Source: Pseudomonadota bacterium (GTDB lineage: Bacteria > Bdellovibrionota > FAC87 > UBA2466). From it: DNA of 64,000 bases. The translations under genes and the position numbers were made by a program. Shown one piece after another: positions 19,708 through 29,898 of this stretch (position 1 is the first letter of the stretch; each line of letters begins with the position of its first letter). The notes beneath the pieces were generated by a model. It ran no database searches and was not told the origin of the DNA. It worked only from the letters and a program-made list of their open reading frames with translations. Location: assembly GCA_009927165.1 (NCBI GenBank), contig RFNO01000107.1, positions 1 through 64,000 of the forward strand, read 5' to 3'.

Positions 19708-20975
19708 TAGACCACCCAAAAGAACATAATAGTCACTAATGTGGGTAAAATAGCATAAACGAAAAGTTTTGTAGGGCTAATTCCTTCAGGACCAAACGTA
19801 GAATTTAAAATCGAAAAACCAGCTGGGTTGGGTGCATTTGCAATGACAGTGAGTCCGCCCCCAGTGACGGCCCCGGCGACGAGCGCATATTTTAGTTCGT
19901 TTGTAATGTGAGGAACTTGAGACCCTAAATAGGTAAGAGCTGCATTATCAAGAAAGGCTGTCAGTCCCGTACTACCGAAATAGAGTGCCGAAGAAGAAAG
20001 AGAATTGAGCAGAGGCTCTAACCACCATCTTTGGAAACTACCTAAAACGACCAGCCCCCCCAAGAAAAAGCTGACTAAGAGGCTTTCTTTAATCTTAAGA
20101 TCGATTTGGTGTTCTTTGGTAATGCTGACTAATCCCAAGAAAAACAAAAAGAGTCCTATAAAAATAACTGCATGGTGTGCAGAAAGAGTCACTAGAGAAA
20201 GAAATAGGACATGAATCGCTATCAGCCAAATGGGTGTTTTTCGGTCGTCTGAAGCCAAGCTCGCCTGTAGAGCCGACAACTCCTTGCGGAATAAAGCCCC
20301 TAAAATAAGGGAGTTCAAAAACACAGTGAGAGCAGCTCTCCAACCAAAATGAGCCAGCATAAAGCTGAGATCCCAACCCCATTGGGAACTGACCATAAGA
20401 ACGGGAGGGGCGGCATAGGGCGTAAGAGTGCCTCCAATGGAAATATTTACGAAAAGTACGGCTAAAGTAAGATACTTGAAGGATTCGCTCTGAGTTCTAT
20501 CAAAAAACCTATCTTTGAGAATAAAAGCAGTCACTGTCATGGCGGCAGGCTCTGTGATTAAGCTACCAAACAATGGCCCTAAAGTAAGTGTGGCGATTAA
20601 GAAAGAGCAGTCTTTACCTAAAGGTAACCAACGACTGACCCATGAGATTAATCGTTGAGTAATCGAAAGAATGGGTTTTGTTGCAGCCATTGTCATGATT
20701 ACAAAAACGAATAGAGGCTCATTAAAGTTAAGAGATTCCAAGTGTTCAAGAACTGTGCTTCCTCCGGTAAGGCTTGCTAGCAACAACAAAAGCCAAAAAG
20801 ACCAAAACCCAAAGACAATTTCTACTTCCCCAAGAAGATGAAAGAGATTTTCTAATAAGCTGCCGTCGGGAAATTTTTGCGCCAAATGCTGAAACCATTT
20901 TATGGCAAAAGAGTGAATAACTGCTACAGCGAGAAATACTGCCCCTAAAAGTTCGGACACACCGGGATTGTTCAT
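19707..20975 (-). CDS. Putative Na+/H+ antiporter
   Basis: Multi-TM; TLGPLFGSLITEPAAMTVTAF, NISIGGTLTPYAAPPVLM, LDNAALTYLGSQ, VTGGGLTVIANAPNPAG. Confidence 0.85.
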   Translation of the reverse strand: MNNPGVSELLGAVFLAVAVIHSFAIKWFQHLAQKFPDGSLLENLFHLLGEVEIVFGFWSFWLLLLLASLTGGSTVLEHLESLNFNEPLFVFVIMTMAATKPILSITQRLISWVSRWLPLGKDCSFLIATLTLGPLFGSLITEPAAMTVTAFILKDRFFDRTQSESFKYLTLAVLFVNISIGGTLTPYAAPPVLMVSSQWGWDLSFMLAHFGWRAALTVFLNSLILGALFRKELSALQASLASDDRKTPIWLIAIHVLFLSLVTLSAHHAVIFIGLFLFFLGLVSITKEHQIDLKIKESLLVSFFLGGLVVLGSFQRWWLEPLLNSLSSSALYFGSTGLTAFLDNAALTYLGSQVPHITNELKYALVAGAVTGGGLTVIANAPNPAGFSILNSTFGPEGISPTKLFVYAILPTLVTIMFFWVV

Positions 20976-21037
20976 ATCGTCATTCTACCGAACATGGCAT
21001 GACCTATGCACTCATTTTTCACAGAAGGAGTTATTTG

Positions 21038-21364
21038 ATGAAGTTTAGATTTAAATCATGCCTAGTTGGGTTTTTTTCACTCTTTATGAGTTTATCTGTC
21101 AGCGCAAATTGCATTCGGGACCTTGGACCCTATGAGGATCAATACGGATTTGCCATTTTTCCTTTTTTAAATACTTGCGATGAAGCGGTGACAGTAAATC
21201 TTTGCGTAAAATCCTTTCCCGCAGGAAGAAATCGTGCGGTTTTCAATCTTTATTCAGGTTCGGGGAGTGGAAGGAACACGATCTACATCACTGATGGCAA
21301 ATGGAAAGACTATTATTCCTATCGTTGGATGGAAAATGCCAGCGTAGAGTGTCCTTTCTACTAA
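21038..21364 (+). CDS. Small secreted Cys-containing protein, unknown function
   Basis: Signal peptide MKFRFKSCLVGFFSLFMSLSVSA; short mature domain with paired cysteines. Confidence 0.6.
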   Translation: MKFRFKSCLVGFFSLFMSLSVSANCIRDLGPYEDQYGFAIFPFLNTCDEAVTVNLCVKSFPAGRNRAVFNLYSGSGSGRNTIYITDGKWKDYYSYRWMENASVECPFY

Positions 21365-21390
21365 AAGGAAACATTTAACAAGGAGTCTGT

Positions 21391-21843
21391 ATGATAACCG
21401 AAGCAAGAAAGATGGAATATGCGGCACAACCCACTTCTGAGGAATCGCTCACCATTATTCAGAAATACGTTTTATTAAGAGCCCATCCCAGGAGATTGTT
21501 TCTCGATGTAGCAGCGCTCATCTGGGAAGTTTACTTTCTTTGGAATCAAAACTGGAAGGCAGCTCTCGGGGTTTTTCTGGCCATGAATACCGTAGGGCTT
21601 TTGGCAGTGAGAAAGATTAACTATCAAGAGTTTGCAAAAACCACTTTAGGCAAGATGGCTCTTCTGCATCTTCATCCCATGAATCTAACAATCCAGCTAG
21701 TGGGTGCAACTTTGAGCATTTACGGTATTTGGTGGCATGACACTTTAACGGTGTTGACTGGTATAACTCTTCTCTATGTTGGTCACTTTTATGGTTGGTC
21801 GCGCGTTCATCCCTCGCTAAAAATGAAGGAACGGTCAGCTTAA
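21391..21843 (+). CDS. Hypothetical membrane protein
   Basis: Two hydrophobic hairpins; AHPRRLFLDVAALIWEVYFLWNQNW. Confidence 0.6.
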   Translation: MITEARKMEYAAQPTSEESLTIIQKYVLLRAHPRRLFLDVAALIWEVYFLWNQNWKAALGVFLAMNTVGLLAVRKINYQEFAKTTLGKMALLHLHPMNLTIQLVGATLSIYGIWWHDTLTVLTGITLLYVGHFYGWSRVHPSLKMKERSA

Positions 21844-21931
21844 CTTGCTCGGTGCCTATTCCTTATTTCACGAAGGGACTAGGCACCGTCTCTTCTTGTC
21901 TTCTTTGCCCTGTTATGGGAAGAAGACCCCG

Positions 21932-22801
21932 ATGAAGCACAGTCTTTCCATCATCACAGCTATCCACAATGGCTTACCCATGAATCGACTATTCTGGAAG
22001 GCACTGTCGCAAAATACCCAATCTCATTTTGAACTAATTGTTGTGGACAATCACTCCACGGATGGATCTGAAAAGTTTTTTGAGTCACTTGCTAGCCAAA
22101 CGCGAGCCCGTTCACAAAGGGTGGTTTACCTCCGGAATGAAACCAACCAGTCCTATCCGCAAAGCCAAATACAGGGAATGGAAAAGGCCCAGTACCCAGT
22201 CCTCTGTTTCCTTAACAATGACATTTGGATGCCAAAAGGATGGGACCAACCTTTTCTGGATGCTTTAGAAAAAAATTCCTTGTTGATTCTGAGTCCCAGT
22301 GGTCAAGAGGCTCAGCCTACGCAAAGGGAATCTGATTTATTGAAGCGTCGTTGGAAGCACGTATTGTGGTGTTCGAAGGTTTGGGCAAGCCTTTTTAGAA
22401 AAACCGAAGAGGACAGACTTTGGAAGAGCCTTCAGTGGATGTATGGGGATTTGGATAGTTTCTCTTCGCCTACTCGAGGCCCAAAAGAGTGGATGCCCGG
22501 TATCAAGGGAGACTCGGTTATTCTCCATCGAAACGTCACAGAGCGATTAGGTACTCTTTGGGATCCTCACATACAGGCTGCTGACTGGCACTTGTACTTA
22601 AAGGCCGCAAAACTTCACGAGGAAGATCCGAGTTTTCCCCTGCCTCGGATTCTGTTAAAGACGTACATCCACCATTTTGGAAAGTACTCTGCCAGGCAAA
22701 ATTATGAGGCTCTCCCCCCTGGCTTGAAATTCAAAAGTATCGATGAAGTTTGGGGCCAAGAGACGGTTCAAAAACTTTGGTGGGGATACCACTTACCGTA
22801 A
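21932..22801 (+). CDS. Family 2-type glycosyltransferase
   Basis: LSIITAIHNG, VVDNHSTDGS, CFLNNDIWMPKGW. Confidence 0.85.
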   Translation: MKHSLSIITAIHNGLPMNRLFWKALSQNTQSHFELIVVDNHSTDGSEKFFESLASQTRARSQRVVYLRNETNQSYPQSQIQGMEKAQYPVLCFLNNDIWMPKGWDQPFLDALEKNSLLILSPSGQEAQPTQRESDLLKRRWKHVLWCSKVWASLFRKTEEDRLWKSLQWMYGDLDSFSSPTRGPKEWMPGIKGDSVILHRNVTERLGTLWDPHIQAADWHLYLKAAKLHEEDPSFPLPRILLKTYIHHFGKYSARQNYEALPPGLKFKSIDEVWGQETVQKLWWGYHLP

Positions 22802-22849
22802 TTTGATTGGGTTCTTGCCAGTTGGGGGTTCGTTGTCTAGGCTGCCTTT

Positions 22850-23623
22850 ATGCTGAACGGTCAAAGAATAGTTTGTGTGTTACCTGCTTATAACGCCGAA
22901 AAAACTTTAGAAAAGACGTTGAGAGATGTCCCTGAAGGGATTGTGGATCGCTTTATTCTGGTGGACGATTGCTCTAAGGACGAAACGGCCAAAACTGCTC
23001 GTTCTCTGATGGATGCTTGGCCGATCAGAGTAATTCAGCATGAAAAAAATTTGGGCTATGGCGGCAATCAGAAAACTTGCTATCAAGCTGCCCTTAATGA
23101 GGGCGCTGATATCGTTGTCATGCTCCATCCCGATTATCAGTACGAACCCAAACTATTGGGAGCTTTGGTTTGGATGATTGCTTCCGGTGTTTATGATATC
23201 GGGTTGGGTTCTCGTATTTTGGGAAAAGGTGCTTTGAGTGGTGGAATGCCCATTTGGAAATATGTTGCTAATAGATTACTCACTTTTGTAGAGAACTTAC
23301 TGATTGGTCAAAAGCTTTCCGAGTATCATACAGGATATCGGGCTTATTCTGCTCAAGTGCTGAAGACACTTCCCCTAGATTCATTCAGTGATGATTTTGT
23401 TTTTGATAATGAGTTTCTGGTCATGGCCAATTCAATGGGCTTTCGAATGGGAGAAGTTTCGGTGCCTACAAAATACTTTCCAGAAGCGAGTTCTATCAAT
23501 TTCGCTCGTAGCGTGAAATATGGCTTAGGAGTGCTTCGTTGTTCTTGGTGGGGACTCAGAATGAGGATGTCCGGATCTAAAAGTCTTCAAAATCCAAATC
23601 CAGCACAGTATCAAACTGCCTAA
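22850..23623 (+). CDS. Family 2 glycosyltransferase, dolichol-phosphate-mannose-synthase-like
   Basis: VCVLPAYNAEKTLEKTL, LVDDCSKDET, MLHPDYQY, HTGYRAYS. Confidence 0.92.
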   Translation: MLNGQRIVCVLPAYNAEKTLEKTLRDVPEGIVDRFILVDDCSKDETAKTARSLMDAWPIRVIQHEKNLGYGGNQKTCYQAALNEGADIVVMLHPDYQYEPKLLGALVWMIASGVYDIGLGSRILGKGALSGGMPIWKYVANRLLTFVENLLIGQKLSEYHTGYRAYSAQVLKTLPLDSFSDDFVFDNEFLVMANSMGFRMGEVSVPTKYFPEASSINFARSVKYGLGVLRCSWWGLRMRMSGSKSLQNPNPAQYQTA

Positions 23624-24694
23624 AATCAAAATTCCTTGGAGAGAGTAGTGGCTTACTAGAAGATCCCAAGTGTCGATAGGCCACAGCCATTGTGGCAGAA
23701 GTGCATACCCGATTGCTAAGAGCCAAAATATTTTAGAAGGGTTCCTGCATAGTACAGCCGACAAAAATGGGTAGCAATAAAGGAAGCCACAGGCCCAGAT
23801 CCGTGAAAACGAACAATAAAGAGTCGAGAGAATCAAAGCGAACCCAAGCGCCTTTTCACCACGTTTCTCTAAGCGTAGGGCCCAAAAAAAAGCCCATCCC
23901 CAAAAGGCTAACCCGATGACTTTTTCGATAAAGGCGAACTGACTTAATGTAACTGACGAAAAGAAATAGAAGGAGCGACCCAAAACAGCCATGGGAGTTT
24001 GGAAAGCGGGTACTAAAATCGATGCAGCTTGTTCATAAAGTGGAAGTGCCGAGAACCAATGAGTCCACCATAGCCTTGGGTTAGGAAGAACCAACAAAGT
24101 GAGAGCGATCCAAGCCGCCGTCCAACCAAAAAACCAGATGAGCATTCGTCGGCGCCCCGGGGAAAGAACAAAATAAGGAAGCAATAAAAGGGGCATGGGT
24201 CTTAGGGCGACAGCAACTGAGAAGAAGAGTCCAGAAAGGAGCTGGCCCCATGGCTCTTTCCTCAAACTCCATTCATGGCATGCCCACATAAGAACAAGGC
24301 CCAAAAAGAGAAAATTCAGAGATAAGAAAACGTCTGAAATCGCATGGGTGAAAAAAAGAAGTAACAAAAAAGCACTTGGGTTAGTCAGATTTCCTAACGT
24401 GGCTCGCCTAAAAAGGTAGAAAAGTCCTCCGAATGAATAGGCCCAAGCAATAAGCTTAGCGATCCCCATTGGCAGAAGAGCGAGCGGGATGAGAAAAACC
24501 GCAGTGATAGGAGATTGAAAAAAGTCACCGTTTTTAGCTGAATGGGTCGGATAGGGTGGATTAAGCCCCTGCAGAAGGGAAACATTCATGCTCTCAAGAT
24601 ACCCGCGAAAATCAATTCCCTTTAAAGCTTGGACCGAACACAGTAGGGCGATAACCACAAAAACAGATTGAATGGCATTACCTTGCTTTTTCAT
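23525..24694 (-). CDS. DUF2029/GT87-like polyprenyl-phosphate-dependent membrane glycosyltransferase
   Basis: About ten TM segments; GVALRPMPLLLLPYF-like segment (VAVALRPMPLLLLPY), early acidic FRGYLES region. Confidence 0.7.
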   Translation of the reverse strand: MKKQGNAIQSVFVVIALLCSVQALKGIDFRGYLESMNVSLLQGLNPPYPTHSAKNGDFFQSPITAVFLIPLALLPMGIAKLIAWAYSFGGLFYLFRRATLGNLTNPSAFLLLLFFTHAISDVFLSLNFLFLGLVLMWACHEWSLRKEPWGQLLSGLFFSVAVALRPMPLLLLPYFVLSPGRRRMLIWFFGWTAAWIALTLLVLPNPRLWWTHWFSALPLYEQAASILVPAFQTPMAVLGRSFYFFSSVTLSQFAFIEKVIGLAFWGWAFFWALRLEKRGEKALGFALILSTLYCSFSRIWACGFLYCYPFLSAVLCRNPSKIFWLLAIGYALLPQWLWPIDTWDLLVSHYSLQGILILGSLILCWIWILKTFRSGHPHSESPPRTTKHS

Positions 24695-25665
24695 TAGAAG
24701 GTTTTCATCTGTGGGTTACGCTGCTGTTTCTTCAGAAAACTCACTACTTCTTGTGTACTAAAAACCGGTTTCTTATCTTCAAAGTTCCGTCGAGACTTGT
24801 TGACTTTGTCCTTCAGCCGCCAAAAGTCCACGATCGCGCGGTAATAGGTAAAGTCTCCTATCATCCATCTTGTCAAACAATCCCATGTAAGCTTCGAGAA
24901 AAACAAAAACCTCTTAGTGGAGCTCAAATGAATATCATGAAGAATGAGCCGGTTTCGTAGGGAAATGGTTCGGATTTTTTTCGGCGTGTTATGCTTCGCT
25001 ATTGTAGAGGAAGCTGAGTGGTAAGCTTTTGCTTCCGGCTCGAAATAACATTTCCAGCCCATTCGCCAAGCGCGCAATCCTAAGTCCACGTCTTCATTAT
25101 AGAAGGGACTAAAGATTTCATCGAAAAAACCAATCTGCTCCAACTTTTTTCGATCCATAAGGGCATTAGCACCCGAAAGGAAGAAAGTGAGCAGAGCGTT
25201 TTTATCCACAATCATTAAGTTTTTTGTAGACCGGAAAATACCCAGCCAGGATTGCTCACAGACCTTAGCAGAGTCGGCTAATCTGGACAGTTCGGGATCC
25301 CACAGAGCTCCCATGACTCCGAAAGTTTCAGGCTCAGAAAAGTACTTTAGGAGCGAATGGAAATAATTAGGAGCCAACGAAGCATCGTTATTGAGAGCGA
25401 GAACTAAATCGTTTTTGGCTTTTCGAAATCCCCGATTGATGTTGGCGCTGAACCCCTTGGTTGCCTGACCCTCAACAATCACAACACTTGGAAATCGAGC
25501 TTTTAAAAATGAAACTGATTCGTCAGATGAACTGTCATCGGCCACGATGACTTCATGTTGTAATAAAGAGAGTTGTAGGGCGTTGAATACCGATGGCAAG
25601 TGTCTTTCTAGCAGGTCCCTGCCATTAAAGTTTGGTATGACAACTGAAAGAGAGAGTTTAGACAA
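24694..25665 (-). CDS. Family 2 glycosyltransferase
   Basis: LSVVIPNFNGRDLLERHLPSV, ADDSSSDESVSFL, LALNNDASLAPNY, FYNEDVDLGLRAWRMGW. Confidence 0.93.
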   Translation of the reverse strand: MSKLSLSVVIPNFNGRDLLERHLPSVFNALQLSLLQHEVIVADDSSSDESVSFLKARFPSVVIVEGQATKGFSANINRGFRKAKNDLVLALNNDASLAPNYFHSLLKYFSEPETFGVMGALWDPELSRLADSAKVCEQSWLGIFRSTKNLMIVDKNALLTFFLSGANALMDRKKLEQIGFFDEIFSPFYNEDVDLGLRAWRMGWKCYFEPEAKAYHSASSTIAKHNTPKKIRTISLRNRLILHDIHLSSTKRFLFFSKLTWDCLTRWMIGDFTYYRAIVDFWRLKDKVNKSRRNFEDKKPVFSTQEVVSFLKKQQRNPQMKTF

Positions 25666-25678
25666 AGGCTTCCTCGAA

Positions 25679-26632
25679 TTAAAGATTCTGTATCGTCCCG
25701 ATTAAGCGGGTCTTCTTTCGAATTCGCCTACTCAAATAACGAAGTTTTTCAGTGAAGGTTTTCTTCCAGGGTTGAATACCAAAGGATAAAGGACCGCCGT
25801 TTTCCCCAATTAATAAAGTTATGTGTTCTAGATAAGGGGCATAAAAAAGCTTCTGCGTATTTCGAGAAATAAAATAGCCATCGAAGAGGCATGTTCTGTC
25901 CAGAAACAACCTAAGTCCGTGAAAATGATATAAAACAGGTCTGGCCGTTTTAGACGACATGCTGCTGTTCAAGTACCACTCTACATTCCAAGGCGCTAGA
26001 GTGTGTTGCGGCTTAGTATAGACATGAACAGAATTAGCAAATAGGTCGGGCCAAACATCTAGGTATTTCTGGTCCCCAAATTTTCCATCTTCAAAACGGG
26101 CAAAGCACCATTCGAGGCAGCGACTTTTCCACCAATCCAAAACCTCTCGGGCCCCTTCGCTTCTTTGAAAAGAAGTGAACTGAACGCAAAACCGGCCGCA
26201 GTTTTGGGTTTGGTCATATTTAGGATCGTAACCATGTTCTGTTATTAGGACCTGTTTTCCACTTAGCTGCAATTCATTCAATATCAGTTGTGGAGAAGAC
26301 AGGAACCAGACATCCGCGTCCACATAGGTCACTGTATCGATATTGGAAAAGTTTCTTAGGACATAGTCGGGTAGAAACGGGGTGAGAGTCCAACAGTATT
26401 CCCCTCGGCTGCGAGTTGGTTTCACATTCAATAATTCAGGGGTCTCAAGGTCTGATAGAGGAATGACGTGGACAGAGCTCCCAAACACTTTTCTTAAAAG
26501 AACGGGTACCTGTTCATCCATGGCCAGCACGATTCGATCCGCTTCGGGCATGAACTTCTCAATAGACTGCAAAAGAGCGATGCCTTGAGGAGCAAACCCG
26601 ATATCGAAAAGTGTACAAAAGGCCTGTTTCAT
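25679..26632 (-). CDS. GT8-like glycosyltransferase
   Basis: CTLFDIGFAPQGIALLQSIEKF, VTYVDADVWFLSSP (DxD). Confidence 0.75.
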   Translation of the reverse strand: MKQAFCTLFDIGFAPQGIALLQSIEKFMPEADRIVLAMDEQVPVLLRKVFGSSVHVIPLSDLETPELLNVKPTRSRGEYCWTLTPFLPDYVLRNFSNIDTVTYVDADVWFLSSPQLILNELQLSGKQVLITEHGYDPKYDQTQNCGRFCVQFTSFQRSEGAREVLDWWKSRCLEWCFARFEDGKFGDQKYLDVWPDLFANSVHVYTKPQHTLAPWNVEWYLNSSMSSKTARPVLYHFHGLRLFLDRTCLFDGYFISRNTQKLFYAPYLEHITLLIGENGGPLSFGIQPWKKTFTEKLRYLSRRIRKKTRLIGTIQNL

Positions 26633-26633
26633 T

Positions 26634-27749
26634 TCATCTCTGGAAGGAATTGATAGCATCAATCACTCTGGTTACTTCATCGTCGGTCAATTGCGGATGA
26701 ATGGGAAGTGACAGGCATTGGTTGGCAAACAACTCAGCCCTGTTTAATCCCTTGGGGTCTCTCTTAATTTCTTTAACACTATGTTGGTGGTGTACCGGGA
26801 TAGGATAGTGAATATGAGTCTGGATTCCCCGATTTTTAAGGTGAATTGATAAGTCAGAACGGTTGGAAGCTTTAACGACAAAAAGATGAAAAACATGAGA
26901 CTTTGGGTGAGACGGTTTCCTTAACATTTCAACGTCAGGATTTTCTATTTCATTAAAATAACGAGCCGCTATGGTCCTACGTCGATCGGTAAACTGATCG
27001 AGCCAATTTAATCTCACACTGAGGATTGCAGCCTGCATTTCATCCAAACGACTATTTAACCCAAGCACCGGGTGGTGATATCGCTCCGTTTGACCATAGT
27101 TTCTGAGGACAGAGCAATGCTCGAGCAGCTCAGCATGATTACTTACGATACACCCACCATCTCCGATGCAGCCTAGGTTTTTAGTTGGATAGAAACTGTA
27201 TGCTCCGAGCGCTCCAAAACTCCCAGCCCGTAGGCCATTGTGTTCAGCGCCATGGGCTTGCGCACAATCCTCTATAAAAAATAGGTTGTGGGCAGAACAG
27301 AATTGTTGAAAAGGAGCAGGATCAAGGATTTGTCCATAAAGGTGAACCAACAAAACCGCTTTGGTTTTTGGAGAAAGACACCGCGAAAGAGATTCGATAT
27401 CGAGTTGTGCTGTCGAGGGATCAATATCAGCTAGAACCGGCTGAGCTCCTGAACGAACAATGGCCAACACAGTTGCAAATGCGGTGAGCGGAGTGGTGAT
27501 GACTTCGTCGCCAGGCCCTATCCCAAGACTTCGGAGTCCAATCTCAATAGCATCCATTCCGTTTGCCACGCCCACTGCACCCCGTACCCCACAATAAGTG
27601 GCCCACTGTTTTTCAAACGATTGAACTTTGGGGCCCAAAATATAATACCCACTTTTTAGAACACTTTTAATTGCCTCAAACTGTGCCTCGACCAGTGATT
27701 CCGGCTCTTTGGTAAAATCATTCATGAGAATGGGTTTGAGATCTGTCAC
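26634..27749 (-). CDS. DegT/DnrJ/EryC1 sugar aminotransferase
   Basis: GVANGMDAIEIGLRSLGIGPGDEVITTPLTAFAT, EDCAQAHGAEH, YSFYPTKNLGCIGDGG (PLP Lys). Confidence 0.95.
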   Translation of the reverse strand: MTDLKPILMNDFTKEPESLVEAQFEAIKSVLKSGYYILGPKVQSFEKQWATYCGVRGAVGVANGMDAIEIGLRSLGIGPGDEVITTPLTAFATVLAIVRSGAQPVLADIDPSTAQLDIESLSRCLSPKTKAVLLVHLYGQILDPAPFQQFCSAHNLFFIEDCAQAHGAEHNGLRAGSFGALGAYSFYPTKNLGCIGDGGCIVSNHAELLEHCSVLRNYGQTERYHHPVLGLNSRLDEMQAAILSVRLNWLDQFTDRRRTIAARYFNEIENPDVEMLRKPSHPKSHVFHLFVVKASNRSDLSIHLKNRGIQTHIHYPIPVHHQHSVKEIKRDPKGLNRAELFANQCLSLPIHPQLTDDEVTRVIDAINSFQR

Positions 27750-28720
27750 AAATATTTTCCTAAATGCTGTTTATAGTAACTTAAGCTTTTTCCAAGCCCA
27801 TCTTTCAATGTAACACTTGGTCTCCACCCTAAGTCGTTCGTTATTCTAGAAAAATCACTGTAATAATCGCCAATATCAATAGCTTTCCTGTCAGGTGGAA
27901 ACGGGATGAGTTCGCACTTGCCAGTTCCAAACACTGAAACCATGGTTTCAGCCAGTTCTTTTAGTCCGATGCGTTCAGGGCCGCCCAGGTTGTAAATTTT
28001 CCCCACGGCTAGTTCAGAATTGATGGCATTGAGCATTGCATCTACTACATCATCTACAAAATTAAAGTCTCTCAGTTGCAGTCCATCTCCGAAAATCTGT
28101 AATGGTTTTCCTTCTACGAGATTTTTGATCCAAATTCCCAGAAAAGTTTGTCGAGCGTCTTTAACTCTCATTCCGGGCCCATAAGTATTGGTAAGACGGA
28201 GCACCACCGTTTTTAGTCCGTAAACTCGGTGATACAAAAGATGATAATGCTCACCGGCTAGCTTGTTGATCCCATTCACATCTACGGGAATTAGAGGATG
28301 ATTTTCGTCTACTGGTAAGTACTGTGGCTTACCATAAATTTGCCGAGTACTTGCAAATACTATCCGAACTTTTGGATTAATTTTTCTACAGCTCTCTAAA
28401 ATCGAAAGTTGGGCTTTTGCATTAATATCTAAGTCGGTAAAGGGATCAGTCATGGAGTCCAAATGACTGGTTTGCCCAGCGAGGTTGAACATCCAATCTT
28501 GGCCCTCTAAAAGACGCGGAAACGAATGAGGATCTCTCACATCAGAAACATTGATTCGAACAGAATCCTTTATGTCATCAACGTTAAACAGATTGCCGCC
28601 ATACAGGGGGATCAAACTGTCTACCAATGTTACTTCATGGCCTAAACCGACGAGGCGGCGAGCGAGACTAGACCCAATGAATCCAAGTCCTCCAGTAATG
28701 AGTATTTTCTTGCTATTCAT
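27746..28720 (-). CDS. NAD-dependent epimerase/dehydratase (extended SDR)
   Basis: ILITGGLGFIGSSLARRL, FASTRQIYG..NGINKLAGEHY. Confidence 0.92.
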   Translation of the reverse strand: MNSKKILITGGLGFIGSSLARRLVGLGHEVTLVDSLIPLYGGNLFNVDDIKDSVRINVSDVRDPHSFPRLLEGQDWMFNLAGQTSHLDSMTDPFTDLDINAKAQLSILESCRKINPKVRIVFASTRQIYGKPQYLPVDENHPLIPVDVNGINKLAGEHYHLLYHRVYGLKTVVLRLTNTYGPGMRVKDARQTFLGIWIKNLVEGKPLQIFGDGLQLRDFNFVDDVVDAMLNAINSELAVGKIYNLGGPERIGLKELAETMVSVFGTGKCELIPFPPDRKAIDIGDYYSDFSRITNDLGWRPSVTLKDGLGKSLSYYKQHLGKYL

Positions 28721-28738
28721 GTTTCCCAAAGTCCCTTT

Positions 28739-29662
28739 TTAACCTCTCTGCGCAAACAGCAATTGAGGTGTCGCCCTTAGAATGCGAGTCAGTTTTTTTA
28801 GAAAAGGTAACCTATTTCTCTGGTATCGAGAAACTCGAAGTTCCGCTTCTCGGTTTGGTCCTACGTCATCCGGAAGAGAGGGCTTTTTGCAAAACCAAAA
28901 GGGGTCCCAGCTCTCTTTTGTATTTTCCTTCTCACAATGAGTGCCGGAGCCATCAAAACCAGTATTTTTGACCAAGCTGATAGCTGGGAAGAGGGTCAGC
29001 ATGTTTCTTAGATAAGTGGAAGCATGCCATCGAATTGCCCATGACTGATTTTTACCAGTAGTCTGATTTTTTAACATCTTCGAATAAGGATAAGAACCTT
29101 CCAGGTCGAACTTCCATGAAAGTTTTTGGTGTTTCAGGTTCTTGAGGAGAATACTTCCATCAGCTTCAAAATGTTGCCAAGACCGTTTCCAAGTTGCCCA
29201 TCCCCAACAATCAGCACCGAGCATAAAAAAAGACTCAGGCAATCCTGAGGGAGAGATGGGGTACATATAACCGCAGATACTCGCCACTCGCTCATCTTTT
29301 TCATATCGGCTCAGTCCTTCCAAGATAAACGGCAGAAAGTCCGGTGCAACTTCGATGTCGTCTTCAAGCACGATGACTTGAGAAAATCTCTCAAGGACGT
29401 AAGTCACTCCTGAGATAATTGATGCTGCAAGACCTTGGTTATGATCCTGCTCAATCACCCATTTTTTTTCAAACCGTCTTTCTGAATGTATCAGTTCTCT
29501 TACAGCCGCAACGCCGGGTTGATCTGCTGAGTTTCGAGGGCCATCACAAAAAAAATAAATAGGCAGTTCAGTTGCACCGGGACATTTGGCAAATGCATCG
29601 AGCGTATTTTTAAGGTGCAAAGGACGATTAAAAGCAAAGACGGCAACGGCCGGATAAATCAT
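28739..29662 (-). CDS. GNT-I-like glycosyltransferase
   Basis: PAVAVFAFNRPLHLKNTLDAF, VIVLEDDIEVAPDFLPF, GWATWKRSW. Confidence 0.85.
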   Translation of the reverse strand: MIYPAVAVFAFNRPLHLKNTLDAFAKCPGATELPIYFFCDGPRNSADQPGVAAVRELIHSERRFEKKWVIEQDHNQGLAASIISGVTYVLERFSQVIVLEDDIEVAPDFLPFILEGLSRYEKDERVASICGYMYPISPSGLPESFFMLGADCWGWATWKRSWQHFEADGSILLKNLKHQKLSWKFDLEGSYPYSKMLKNQTTGKNQSWAIRWHASTYLRNMLTLFPAISLVKNTGFDGSGTHCEKENTKESWDPFWFCKKPSLPDDVGPNREAELRVSRYQRNRLPFLKKLTRILRATPQLLFAQRG

Positions 29663-29673
29663 GGGAACAGTTC

Positions 29674-29898
29674 CTAAAAAAAGTGGAAACCCTTTCCCAC
29701 TTCTATCCTTGGAAGGCCACTCTGGGAAGCCAAACTTAACTTGCTAGCAGAGAAGCCAGCCAAAATCCGTAAAAAGCCAATTATTTCAAATGTATAGCGC
29801 TGAGGCTCTGTCCTGCGTATTGGGTCCAGTTTACGGAGGACAAACGCCCAAAAAGCGAGTAAACCAAGGGAATTAAGTAAGAATAATAATCTCTTCAT
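29674..29898 (-). CDS. Possible small membrane protein
   Basis: Starts MKRLLFLLNSLGLLAFWAFVLRKL; short ORF in an otherwise empty gap, start overlaps the divergent ORF at 29897. Confidence 0.4.
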   Translation of the reverse strand: MKRLLFLLNSLGLLAFWAFVLRKLDPIRRTEPQRYTFEIIGFLRILAGFSASKLSLASQSGLPRIEVGKGFHFF

